A stretch of DNA of 12,680 nt from Pseudomonadota bacterium (GCA_022560215.1 JADFTO010000054.1:1-12680); one strand, 5' to 3'. Positions 5,679 through 12,605 are shown, numbered from the stretch's first letter. The notes: generated from the letters alone by a model not told the origin. Numbers and translations: made by a program.

Positions 5679-6193
5679 TATTCGTCGTAGGAGACCAGGG
5701 AACTGAAGGGGATGTCCAGTTTCGAGCGCCCCTCGAGAAAGGCGAGCTCTATGATGCAGGCGGCGCCGACCACGTCGGCGCCCGCGGTGCGGAACAGCTC
5801 GACGGAGGCGGCCATGGTGCCGCCGGTGGCCAGGAGGTCGTCCAGGATGACGATGCGCTGTCCCTCCTCGACGGCGTCATCCTGGATTTCGATGGTATCG
5901 GTGCCGTATTCCAGGGCGTACTCGTGTTCGATGATGGCGCCCGGGAGCTTGCCCTTCTTGCGCACCATGACGAAACCACAGCCCAGTTTCAGGGCCAAGG
6001 GGGCGGCCACCAGGAAGCCCCGTGATTCGATGCCCGCCAGGATGTCGGGCCGGAGCTGGCCGACGGCCTTGGCCATGCGTCCCATGGCCACCTGCCAGGC
6101 GTCTTCGTGGGCGAGAAGGGTGGAAATGTCGTAAAACATAATCCCCGGCTTGGGGAAATCGGGGATCGACCGGATGTAATCTTTTATGTCCAT
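5678..6193 (-). CDS. apt: Adenine phosphoribosyltransferase
   Basis: A 171-aa cytoplasmic purine-salvage enzyme that converts adenine and PRPP to AMP and pyrophosphate. The sequence starts MDIKDYIRSIPDFPKPGIMFYDIS, the typical Apt opening (split here as residues 1-24). AGIESRGFLVAAPLA (about 53-67) is the Apt substrate-loop region, and IVILDDLLATGGT (114-126) is the PRPP-binding motif. Length is exactly that of the family. The upstream AAAGGG is a weak ribosome-binding site with long spacing. The stop codon coincides with the last base of the 121-bp repeat. The cytochrome c gene upstream on the same strand ends with its own terminator, so apt probably has its own promoter in the 6194-6370 gap. 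Confidence 0.95.
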   Translation of the reverse strand: MDIKDYIRSIPDFPKPGIMFYDISTLLAHEDAWQVAMGRMAKAVGQLRPDILAGIESRGFLVAAPLALKLGCGFVMVRKKGKLPGAIIEHEYALEYGTDTIEIQDDAVEEGQRIVILDDLLATGGTMAASVELFRTAGADVVGAACIIELAFLEGRSKLDIPFSSLVSYDE

Positions 6194-6339
6194 GGAGGCG
6201 TCAACCCTTTGGGGAAAAAGGATTCTCCCGATGTCGCGGGAGCCCGGGCGCCTATCCTACCGCCTCCGGCCGGCATGGGCAATTTTGATGCCCCGCTCAG
6301 GTTTCCTCATGTCCGTCACGCGGATTGCTCGGTGCTGGT

Positions 6340-6359
6340 GGTCCGCGAGTGAGCGGACC
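6340..6359. repeat. Short perfect hairpin upstream of apt
   Basis: GGTCCGC (6340-6346) and GCGGACC (6353-6359) form a perfect 7-bp stem with a 6-nt loop. There is no T-run on either strand. It lies between the cytochrome terminator and apt and may be an operator or part of the apt leader. Confidence 0.4.
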
Positions 6360-6372
6360 CCTCCGGTGACGG

Positions 6373-6403
6373 AAAAGGCGCCGCCGTTACCGGCGGCGCC
6401 CTT
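6373..6403 (-). terminator. Intrinsic terminator of the cytochrome c gene
   Basis: Perfect 10-bp arms GGCGCCGCCG (6377-6386) and CGGCGGCGCC (6391-6400) enclose a 4-nt loop. On the minus strand a TTTT run (complement of 6373-6376) follows the stem directly. It lies about 20 bases past the cytochrome stop codon at 6423. The AA on the other side allows a little extra pairing with the T-run. Confidence 0.85.
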
Positions 6404-6422
6404 GGTTTGAAATGCTATCGGG

Positions 6423-6815
6423 CTACTTGACCGATTTCAGATAGGCGATGATGTTCGCCCGGTCACCGGACTTCTTCAGCTTGAACACCATGGACGACCT
6501 CTTGCCCGTGCGTTTCTTGCTGAAGGCCTTGGGATCTTTCAGGTATTCGTCGAGAAGGGCTTCATCCCAGGTCCAGTCGGCGCCTTTCAAGCCCTTGTAC
6601 CTCTTGAAGTCTGTGGAACCGGCCATGCGCCCGACAACGCCGAATAGGTTGGGTCCGACCTTGTGCTTGCCGCCCTTTTTGGCGGTGTGGCATGCCTTGC
6701 ACTTCTTGAACACCTTTGCGCCCTTTGCCGGGTCGCCGGCGGCGAGCGCCGATCCTCCCGCCAAGGCCACTGCCGCGGCGATGGCAAGGCACGTACCCTT
6801 CTTCATGAACCACAT
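6423..6815 (-). CDS. Periplasmic class I cytochrome c (c2-like)
   Basis: A 130-aa exported monohaem cytochrome. A signal peptide covers about residues 1-26 (MKK after a short leader, alanine-rich core, A-L-A-A before GDPAKG). The haem site is CKACH (39-43), followed by a Lys-rich loop, VGPNLFGVVGR (53-63), and the probable axial Met109 in KRSSMVF. The ending ANIIAYLKSV is the usual C-terminal helix. It would carry electrons between membrane complexes and periplasmic oxidoreductases. AAGGAG upstream is 11 bases before the ATG at 6815 and 20 before the ATG at 6806, so the longer start is favoured slightly. The gene is divergent from the molybdenum hydroxylase operon and could share its FNR-type control region. 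Confidence 0.9.
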   Translation of the reverse strand: MWFMKKGTCLAIAAAVALAGGSALAAGDPAKGAKVFKKCKACHTAKKGGKHKVGPNLFGVVGRMAGSTDFKRYKGLKGADWTWDEALLDEYLKDPKAFSKKRTGKRSSMVFKLKKSGDRANIIAYLKSVK

Positions 6816-7007
6816 TTTTATGTAAACTCCTTAAAGCCGGTTTCGGTAAGGACATTATCGGCAGGTGGACGGAGGCTTGCAACCCTTACCGAACGCTCCC
6901 GACACGCCTTCCAGTCTCCACGTTCATGTAAGATGGCCGGGGAAGGAATCAATCCCTATACATATTTTAATATTTTGCCCGATATATCTTACGCGTCGAA
7001 ACCCGGC

Positions 7008-7021
7008 TTGACATAGATCAA
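7008..7021 (+). promoter_or_regulatory. FNR/FixK/Anr-type binding site
   Basis: TTGAC-ATAG-ATCAA fits the FNR/FixK consensus TTGAY-N4-RTCAA at every defined position. Its centre (between 7014 and 7015) is at -41.5 if transcription starts at 7056, which puts -12 to -7 at 7044-7049, exactly where TATACC lies. That is class II FNR-activator geometry and implies induction of the downstream operon under low oxygen. A role for the divergent cytochrome gene is also possible. Confidence 0.75.
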
Positions 7022-7043
7022 AGGACCTCCCGCCCCCACTCTG

Positions 7044-7049
7044 TATACC
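7044..7049 (+). promoter_or_regulatory. -10 element of the molybdenum hydroxylase promoter
   Basis: TATACC matches the first four bases of TATAAT and sits at the position predicted from the FNR-type box. There is no recognisable -35 hexamer at the expected place, as is normal for class II activator-dependent promoters, where the box overlaps it. Confidence 0.55.
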
Positions 7050-7066
7050 TGGAGAATACCTGGAGA
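7045..7066. repeat. 11-bp perfect tandem duplication over the promoter
   Basis: ATACCTGGAGA occurs twice head to tail (7045-7055 and 7056-7066). The first copy overlaps the -10 element and the second begins at the predicted transcription start. It may simply be a slippage duplication that shifts or doubles the start region. Confidence 0.85.
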
Positions 7067-7170
7067 CGCCTTTTTGGCCCGTTGGCGCCGAAAGGGAAGG
7101 GGAGTGTTTGCCTGGAAAGGCCGGGAGTGCCGGATGGCAATGAACACCGAAACAGGGAGGAAGCACGCGG

Positions 7171-9493
7171 ATGGAGAAACCCCTTACGAAACTCGAGGAG
7201 GATTTCGATTGCGTCGGCAGTTCCATCGGCCGTGTGGACGCCAGGCGGAAAGTGACCGGAAGAGCGGAGTATCTGGAAGACATCAAGCTCACCGGCATGC
7301 TCTACGGGAAGATGCTGCGCAGCACCCAAGCGCACGCGAGAATCATCAGCATCGACACTTCCGAGGCCGAAAAATTGCCGGGCGTCAAGGGAGTCGTGAC
7401 CGGCGCCGACCTTGATTTTCTGCATGGCGAATCCCTTTCGGACGAGCCCTACCTGGCCCGGGGCAAGGTTCGTTATGTGGGAGAAGCGGTGGCCGGGGTG
7501 GCCGCGGAAGACGAGGCCACCGCTGATGCGGCCAGGGCCTTGGATCAAGGTCGAATACGAGCCCCTGCCCGCCGTATTCGATCTGCTGAAGGCGGCCGAG
7601 CCCGATTCTCCGAGGCTTCACGAAGACCTTCACACCTATGAAAAGGCTCCCGGCATCACTCCCCTCGCCGGGACCAACATATGCAATCATTTCCAACTCG
7701 AGCGCGGGGATATCGAGGCCGGTTTCGCGGCCTCGGACCATATCTTCGAAGACACCTTCACGACCCAGATGCAGCAACACTGCACCATCGAGCCCCACGG
7801 TTCGATCTGCATGGTCAGCGACGAGAACGAGGTCACCCTCTGGACCAACAACGATTCCCCCTATCGCTGCCGCAAGGAGCTGGCCACCGCCCTGAAACTG
7901 CCCCTCGGCGCCGTGGCCATCATTTCTCCGCCCACCATTGGCGGAAATTTCGGGGGCAAGGGCGGGCTGAAGGCGGAAGCCTGCGCGCTGGCCCTCGCAT
8001 GGAAGGTGCGCAACCGGCCGATCCGGGTCATCTACACCCGCGACGAGGAGTTCATATCCCTGGGCAGGCATCCATCCGTCGTGCACATGAAAACCGGCGT
8101 CCGCAACGACGGAAAGATACTGGCGCGCCGGGTGGAGATGTTCCTGAACACCGGCGCCTACGCCGAGAAGGGGCCGACCGTACTCCGTTTCAGCGGCATT
8201 TCGGCGGCCGGGCCCTACAACATCCCGAACGTCAAGATCGATGCCTACTGCGTCTACACCAACCACCCCATCGCCGGCGCCATGCGCGGCTACGGCGGGC
8301 CGCAGGCCGCATGGGCCTATGAATCGCAGATGGACATCATCGCCCGCAAGCTGGGCATCGATCCGCTCGAGATCAGGGCGATGCAAATCTACGAAGACGG
8401 CGACGAGCACGTAACCGGGGAAACGCTCTACTCCGAAGGCATCAAGGAGTGCCTGACGATGACCGCCCAGGCGATGAACTGGCGGAAAAGGCCCAGCGTC
8501 AAGGACCGGGGAATCGGCATCGCCTGCATGGAAAGGGCGGTCAAGACGCCTTTCGGTTCGGCGGCCTTCGTCAAGATCAACGAGGACGGGACGGTCGACA
8601 TCCTGGGCAGCGTGACCGAGGTCGGCCAGGGCTCGGAGACCATTCTCTGCCAGATCGTCGCCGAGGAACTGGGGGTGCCGATCGAGACGGTGAGGAAAGG
8701 GGCGCCGAACACGATGTTTACGCCGTTTGACGCCTCGACAACGTCGAGCCGCGCCACCTTTCACATGGGCAACGCGGTCCGGCTCGCCGCCGCCGACATC
8801 AAGGAACAACTCCTCGAACTGGCGGCCAGCTTGCTGCAAAGGGAGCCCGGCGAGCTCACCATCCGGAACAGCCGCATCACCGTCAAAGGCGACGAAAGCA
8901 CGGGCCTTTCCATCGCCGAGGTCATGAAAAGCCACTACGGGCCGTCCGGGACGGTGCTGGGCAGGGGCTACTACATCCCCAAGATGCCCGAAGGCCCGGC
9001 CGAGTACTACACCCGGGCCATGATCTTCTGGCTGCTGGGCGCTTGCGGAGCCGAGGTCGAGGTCGACCGGCAGACGGGAGAGGTGAAGGTGCTCAAACTC
9101 TGGGGGGCTTACGACGTGGGCAAGGCGATCAACCCCATGAACTGCGAAGGCCAGATCCAGGGCGGCGCCTCCATGGGCCTTGGGTTCGCCCTCTCCGAAG
9201 AGCTTTCGTTCATAAACGGACAAGTCATGAATCCCTCGTTCCTGAGCTACAAGCTGCCCTCGGCATTGGATATGCCCGAGGTGGTGCCAATTCTGATCGA
9301 GAATCCCCATGCCGATGGCCCGTTCGGCGCCAAGGGCATGGGGGAAACCACGAACGTCGCGGTGCCGCCGGCGATCGCCAACGCCATCCATGACGCCGTC
9401 GGCGTGCGCATCAAGAATTTGCCCATAACGCCGGGCAAGATTCTGAAGGCGCTCAAGAAAAAAGAGAAGCTGGCCGGCAGGCCCGCCTCCTAG
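7171..9493 (+). pseudogene. Molybdenum hydroxylase large (Mo/MCD) subunit, 4-hydroxybenzoyl-CoA reductase alpha-like, frameshifted
   Basis: Two frames join into one 773-aa protein of the xanthine oxidase family. The first (7171-7542) gives residues 1-124, ending VRYVGEAVAGVAAEDEATA then DAARAL; the second resumes at 7544 with IKVEYEPLPAVFD, exactly as family members continue. One extra G at 7542-7543 causes the break; uncorrected, the first frame stops at 7641. Cofactor-binding motifs remain: GGNFGGKGG (257-265), AMRGYGGPQ (370-378), VGQGSE with Gln486, and the catalytic Glu725 in GAKGMGETT. The ATG at 7171 has GGGAGGA upstream. The enzyme would carry the Mo-pyranopterin-cytosine-dinucleotide site; with the two following subunits it forms an (alpha-beta-gamma)2 type enzyme. 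The rest of the frame is clean, so sequencing error and recent mutation are both possible. Xanthine dehydrogenase-like alternatives cannot be excluded from this subunit alone. Confidence 0.88.
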
Positions 9494-9511
9494 CCGTGAA
9501 AGGGCGAGATC

Positions 9512-10528
9512 ATGACATTGCCTCAACTGGAAATTTCATATCCCGAAACGGTGGTTGACGCCTGCCGGCTGTTGGAAGCGGGGAGCGAGGCGACCCAGGC
9601 GATCGCGGGCGGAACCGACCTGCTCATGTCCCTCAAGGACGGGCAGAAGCAGCCCGACCTGATCGTCGATCTCTGGGGTGTCCCGGGCCTTTCCAGGATC
9701 GAATACGACCCCGGGAAGGGCTTGCAGATCGGGGCCCTTGTCACCCTCGGCCAGCTGATCAGAAACCGTGACGTATTGAGCCACTATCCAGTATTGGCCC
9801 AGGCCGCCGGCCAGGTGGGTTCGGTCCAGTTGCAGGGCATGGCCACCATCGGCGGCAACCTGTGCCAGGATTCATGCTGCGTCTATTTCAACCGGCCCGA
9901 GGAGGTGCGGCTGTCCCTGCCGCCGTGCCATAAGCTGGGCGGAAACACCTGCCACGTGGTTCCTTCCAGCGCCGATTGCTGGGCGCCCTACACCGGGGAC
10001 TTGGCGCCGGTGCTGATGGCGCTCGGGGGCACGGTTACGGTTGCCGGCAGGAACGGCGAGAAGGTCCGGCCCATAGCCGAGATTTTCACCGGAGACGGGT
10101 CGCGGCCCGTGGACCTGGGGGCGGGCCGTTTGATCACCAAGATCATGTGCCCTTCCCCTGCGCGCCATTCCGGCGCCGTCTACTTCAAGCTCAGGCCGAG
10201 GGAGACCCTCGATTACGCCGTGGTCGGGGTCGCCGTGAGCCTGTCCCTGAATGCCGAGGACTCGAGGTGTGAAAACGCGGCGGTCATCCTCACCGGCGTC
10301 GGGAGGGCGCCGCTCGCCGTCGCCGAAGCCGAAGAGCTCAAGGGCCGGAAGGTCACGGCCGAGGCGATTGAACGGATCGCCAAGGCCGCGACCAAGCTCA
10401 GCCATCCGGTAAAGAGCGTCTCCGGTACGGAACCCGGATACCGCCGGAACATGGTGAAGGTTCACGTGGAACGGGGCCTGAGCGTGTCCCTTGAGGCCGC
10501 CATGGCTTCGATCGGAGACGGGACATGA
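9512..10528 (+). CDS. Molybdenum hydroxylase FAD-binding subunit with HcrB-like [4Fe-4S] loop
   Basis: A 338-aa subunit of the CoxM/XdhB fold. FAD motifs AGGTDL (32-37) and TIGGNL (112-117) are clear. Between residues 118 and 156 there is a cysteine-rich insertion with C118, C122, C123, C139, C147 and C156. The set C123/C139/C147/C156 has spacings 16, 8 and 9, which are those I recall for the four [4Fe-4S] ligands of the beta subunit of Thauera 4-hydroxybenzoyl-CoA reductase (C122/C138/C146/C155). Ordinary xanthine dehydrogenase FAD subunits lack this loop. In the reductase it passes electrons from the FAD side inward for dehydroxylation. A weak AGGGCGAG ribosome-binding site precedes the ATG. 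The stop overlaps the next gene by four bases (ATGA). Substrate assignment is inference. Confidence 0.9.
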   Translation: MTLPQLEISYPETVVDACRLLEAGSEATQAIAGGTDLLMSLKDGQKQPDLIVDLWGVPGLSRIEYDPGKGLQIGALVTLGQLIRNRDVLSHYPVLAQAAGQVGSVQLQGMATIGGNLCQDSCCVYFNRPEEVRLSLPPCHKLGGNTCHVVPSSADCWAPYTGDLAPVLMALGGTVTVAGRNGEKVRPIAEIFTGDGSRPVDLGAGRLITKIMCPSPARHSGAVYFKLRPRETLDYAVVGVAVSLSLNAEDSRCENAAVILTGVGRAPLAVAEAEELKGRKVTAEAIERIAKAATKLSHPVKSVSGTEPGYRRNMVKVHVERGLSVSLEAAMASIGDGT

Positions 10529-10998
10529 ACAAGTTTGACTTGAATGTAAACGGCGAGCGCCACACCGTGGAGGCGGCGCCCAACCGGACCTTGATGGAGG
10601 TCCTTCGGGACAATCTGGGCCTTACCGGCACCAAGAAGGGATGCGATATGGGGGCCTGCGGCGCCTGCACGGTCATCATGGACGGCGTCACCATCCTCAG
10701 CTGCATGACCCAGGCCGTCAGATGCCGGGACCGGGAGATCACGACGATCGAGGGATTGGCCGAAAAGGACCGGCTGCATCCCCTGCAGGAATCGGCGATC
10801 GAGCACGGGGCCGTGCAATGCGGATACTGCACGCCCGGCTGGCTGTTGTCCGCCAAGGTCCTGCTCGGCCAGAATCCCAAACCGACGCGCCACGAAGTCG
10901 CCACCGCGATTGCCGGAAATTTCTGCCGTTGCACCGGCTATCAGAAGATCATCGAGTCGATCCTGGCGGTGAGCGAAGGCGGGGAAAGGGCCCGATAA
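10525..10998 (+). CDS. Molybdenum hydroxylase 2x[2Fe-2S] subunit (HcrC/CoxS-like)
   Basis: A 157-aa iron-sulfur subunit that relays electrons between the FAD and Mo subunits. The N-terminal plant-type ferredoxin cluster has C40, C45, C48 and C60 (GCDMGACGACTV). The second all-helical cluster has C99, C102 (QCGYCTPG), C134 and C136 (NFCRCTGY). Both sets are complete and spacing is canonical. Length matches the family (about 150-165 aa). The ATG overlaps the TGA of the FAD subunit gene, so translation is coupled. The gene order Mo, FAD, Fe-S is that of hcrABC and differs from coxMSL-type order. No cofactor-insertion gene (XdhC/CoxF-like) or CoA ligase is in the window. Confidence 0.93.
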   Translation: MNKFDLNVNGERHTVEAAPNRTLMEVLRDNLGLTGTKKGCDMGACGACTVIMDGVTILSCMTQAVRCRDREITTIEGLAEKDRLHPLQESAIEHGAVQCGYCTPGWLLSAKVLLGQNPKPTRHEVATAIAGNFCRCTGYQKIIESILAVSEGGERAR

Positions 10999-11022
10999 TC
11001 GCCTGGGCCCGTCATCGGCGCT

Positions 11023-11391
11023 TCAATCCAAGGGTCCGAGACAGGCGCGAACGTGGAAAAGCACCTCGTGCTCGGAAAAGGGCTCCGTGATCGTGGCCAC
11101 GGCGCCGAGGGAGCGACTCGTCTCAAGGCCGTCAAAGAAACCGGCCGCGCCTTCCCTCGATACCGCGATAACCTTCAGAAGCGGATACTTTCGCATCAGT
11201 TCCCGAAGGGGATTGCGCTCCCCGTTCCCGAGCCCGGCAAGGTCCGCGATGACCAGGTCCGCCGGGTCGCCGTCCTGCAGGCGCATGGCCTCTTCTCCGT
11301 CCGCCGCCTCGGCCACCTGGTAGCCATGGGGTTCCAGCATTTCCCGCAAGCCGAGCCGCCTGCCTTCGTCGACGACGAGAATCCTGGCCAT
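11023..11391 (-). CDS. Single-domain response-regulator receiver protein, lacking the conserved Lys
   Basis: A 122-aa CheY-like receiver with no output domain. Seen residues: acidic pair D8-E9 in ILVVDEG, phospho-acceptor Asp50 in DLVIADL, and Ser78 at the switch Thr/Ser position in VIAVSRE. The nearly invariant Lys before Pro in beta5 is Glu103 (ITEPF in place of TKPF), a single-codon GAG for AAG change. Loss of this Lys usually weakens phosphorylation-driven switching, so it may be a constitutive or degenerate receiver. GGGAAAGAG precedes the ATG. It converges on the molybdenum hydroxylase operon with a 24-bp gap. No cognate kinase is in the window. Confidence 0.8.
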   Translation of the reverse strand: MARILVVDEGRRLGLREMLEPHGYQVAEAADGEEAMRLQDGDPADLVIADLAGLGNGERNPLRELMRKYPLLKVIAVSREGAAGFFDGLETSRSLGAVATITEPFSEHEVLFHVRACLGPLD

Positions 11392-11667
11392 GGCGAACTC
11401 TTTCCCATACCCGAACGGCGCCGGATATCATCGAACACCCGCCCCGCCGGGGCAAGGGCGGACGGGGGGGGATGCGAAGGGAAACGGTTGAAGTCCGGCG
11501 GCGCCCGGCTGCCAACCAACAGTTCGCGTAGATTATGGAATAATTTGTACGTTAATTCGACGTACAAATCCACTTGACATGTACGTCATATCGGCATACA
11601 GAATTTGTCACACGCTTACGGGGTAAGGGTAGCGGGAATTCACGGCGTCCTTCCTGGGATTAAAGTC
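11392..11667. other. Intergenic control region of the receiver gene and toxin-antitoxin pair
   Basis: The left part (11392-11520) is GC-rich with a short GCCCC/GGGGC hairpin near 11443-11455. From 11530 the base composition drops sharply to AT-rich and holds the toxin-antitoxin operator and promoter. A TTG at 11605 would open an earlier in-frame start for the antitoxin, but it falls within or next to the promoter and I do not favour it. Confidence 0.5.
11544..11586 (+). promoter_or_regulatory. Operator of the toxin-antitoxin operon: three TGTACGT half-sites plus -35 TTGACA
   Basis: TTTGTACGT (11544-11552) and ACGTACAAA (11560-11568) form a perfect 9-bp inverted repeat with a 7-bp spacer. A third TGTACGT lies at 11580-11586 in the forward direction. 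A consensus -35 TTGACA occupies 11574-11579, between the second and third half-sites. The -10 is weak (around 11597-11602). Ribbon-helix-helix antitoxins typically bind such repeats and repress their own promoter. Confidence 0.7.
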
Positions 11668-11976
11668 ATGACGGCTTTGACAAAGCTTGATTCAGAAACG
11701 CATAAGCGCGCTCAAAAGAAGGAACGGGTTAATTTCCGCGTCTCGCAGGAGGTGAAACATACGTTGGTGCGGGCGGCGGAAATTACCGGCCGCAGTCTTT
11801 CCGACTTTATTGCCGATAGCGCTTTCAACGCCGCCCTGCAGGCAATCGAGGGCGTGGAACGAATGCGTCTCGCGGATGAGGACCGGGCCGTGTTCATGGC
11901 GGCGCTCGCCAATCCTCCGGAGCCGAATGCCGCCTTGAAGTCCGCCGCCGCTTGGTACAAAGAACTTGCCGAGTGA
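11668..11976 (+). CDS. DUF1778 ribbon-helix-helix antitoxin (TacA-like)
   Basis: A 102-aa protein from the ATG at 11668: MTALTKLDSETHKRAQKK, then ERVNFRVSQEVKHTLVRAAEITGRSLSDFIADSA. This is the DUF1778 ribbon-helix-helix: a short beta strand (VNFRV) for DNA contact and two helices. The C-terminal tail, ending AAWYKELAE, would wrap the toxin and neutralise it. A TTG at 11605 would add 21 residues with no family similarity and overlap the promoter, so I reject it. The stop TGA directly abuts the toxin ATG. It should repress through the TGTACGT sites upstream. Confidence 0.88.
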   Translation: MTALTKLDSETHKRAQKKERVNFRVSQEVKHTLVRAAEITGRSLSDFIADSAFNAALQAIEGVERMRLADEDRAVFMAALANPPEPNAALKSAAAWYKELAE

Positions 11977-12513
11977 ATGATTGAAACGGCGCCTACCGTC
12001 GAGCCGCTCGATGATCATCATGACCGGGCGGCTTTTTCATGCGGTGTCGAGGCGCTGGATAGATACCTGCGCCAACAGGCCGGACAGGATCAGCGAAGAA
12101 ACGTGGCGGCGGTTTTTGTGGCACTCGGCGAAAAACCGGGGCAGGTGGCGGGTTTCTATACTCTTAGCTCGTTCACGATCGAAGCAGACGAAATTCCAAC
12201 GGAGATGGCAAAAAAACTCCCGCGCTATGGCGGGATACCCGCCGTGCTCATCGGCAGACTGGCCGTGCATTCGGATTTTCAAGGCCGACATTTAGGGAAA
12301 TTCCTGTTGCTGGACGCGCTTGCGAAAGTCATCGAAGCCGGCAAAACGATCGCGGCCTGGGCCGTGGTTGTCGAGGCGAAGGATGAAAGCGCCGCCTCTT
12401 TTTATGAAAGATACGGCTTCCGGAAATTTCCAACCCATCCGCATCGGCTGTTTCTGCCGGTCGCTACGGCTAGTGGTAAGATTCTAACGCTTGGTACCGT
12501 TCAACAGGGGTGA
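11977..12513 (+). CDS. GNAT acetyltransferase toxin (TacT-like)
   Basis: A 178-aa GCN5-related N-acetyltransferase. GRLAVHSDFQGRHLGKFLL (93-111) carries the acetyl-CoA-binding motif A (Q-G-x-x-L-G), and SFYERYGFRKFP contains Tyr143 at the position of the catalytic Tyr of TacT. The N-terminus, with FSCGVEALDRYLRQQA, is typical of toxins paired with DUF1778 antitoxins. Known TacT/AtaT-type enzymes acetylate the amino group of aminoacyl-tRNA and stop translation; the same reaction is inferred here. The gene starts with no gap after the antitoxin stop. Its own stop lies inside an attC-like hairpin (12482-12558). Confidence 0.9.
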   Translation: MIETAPTVEPLDDHHDRAAFSCGVEALDRYLRQQAGQDQRRNVAAVFVALGEKPGQVAGFYTLSSFTIEADEIPTEMAKKLPRYGGIPAVLIGRLAVHSDFQGRHLGKFLLLDALAKVIEAGKTIAAWAVVVEAKDESAASFYERYGFRKFPTHPHRLFLPVATASGKILTLGTVQQG

Positions 12514-12558
12514 TATTCCAGGAAATCCCTAGATTCTTGTGGGACTCAAGCGTTGGGC
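12482..12558 (+). repeat. Candidate integron attC-like site (or large imperfect hairpin) over the toxin 3' end
   Basis: A 77-bp symmetrical element centred on 12520. Outer arms 12483-12494 and 12546-12557 pair over 12 consecutive positions including G.U pairs; AACGCTTG/CAAGCGTT is perfect. Around the centre TTCC-A-GGAA pairs, with unpaired bases between. The right end GTTGGGC fits the attC core GTTRRRY, and ACTCAAGCGTT resembles the right end of the aadA1 attC. The left TTCTAAC deviates at one base from RYYYAAC. The toxin stop (12511-12513) lies inside, as often seen in gene cassettes. No matching attC or attI was found upstream of the antitoxin. Confidence 0.4.
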
Positions 12559-12605
12559 GGCAACCACTAGGGACGGCGAAATCATTAACGCCGGACTATC
12601 GAGCC

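Larger units (their letters stand above)
6816..7170. other. Divergent control region, cytochrome c / molybdenum hydroxylase
   Basis: A 355-bp intergenic region. It contains the cytochrome ribosome-binding site near 6827-6832, an AT-rich island (about 6953-6992) that stands out from the GC-rich flanks, the FNR/FixK-type box (7008-7021), a -10 candidate (7044-7049), an 11-bp tandem duplication (7045-7066) and the GGGAGGA ribosome-binding site of the Mo-subunit gene (about 7155-7161). The inferred leader for the operon is about 115 nt. No gene is seen. Confidence 0.7.

Noticed and set aside
5475..5690. 71-aa plus-strand frame over repeat copy 2
   Set aside because: The same frame is open in copy 1, but the flanks differ and there is no ribosome-binding site. 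It is probably a by-product of the repeat composition.
7385..9526. 713-aa open frame on the minus strand
   Set aside because: It is antisense to the Mo hydroxylase large subunit, whose conserved motifs are on the plus strand. Long antisense frames are expected in GC-rich genes; the translation has no domain I recognise.
11053..11577. 174-aa plus-strand frame antisense to the receiver gene
   Set aside because: It overlaps the receiver gene and runs into the toxin-antitoxin operator; no domain.
11605..11667. Upstream TTG start for the antitoxin
   Set aside because: The extra 21 residues have no family similarity and would be encoded within the promoter region; ATG 11668 begins the expected DUF1778 N-terminus.
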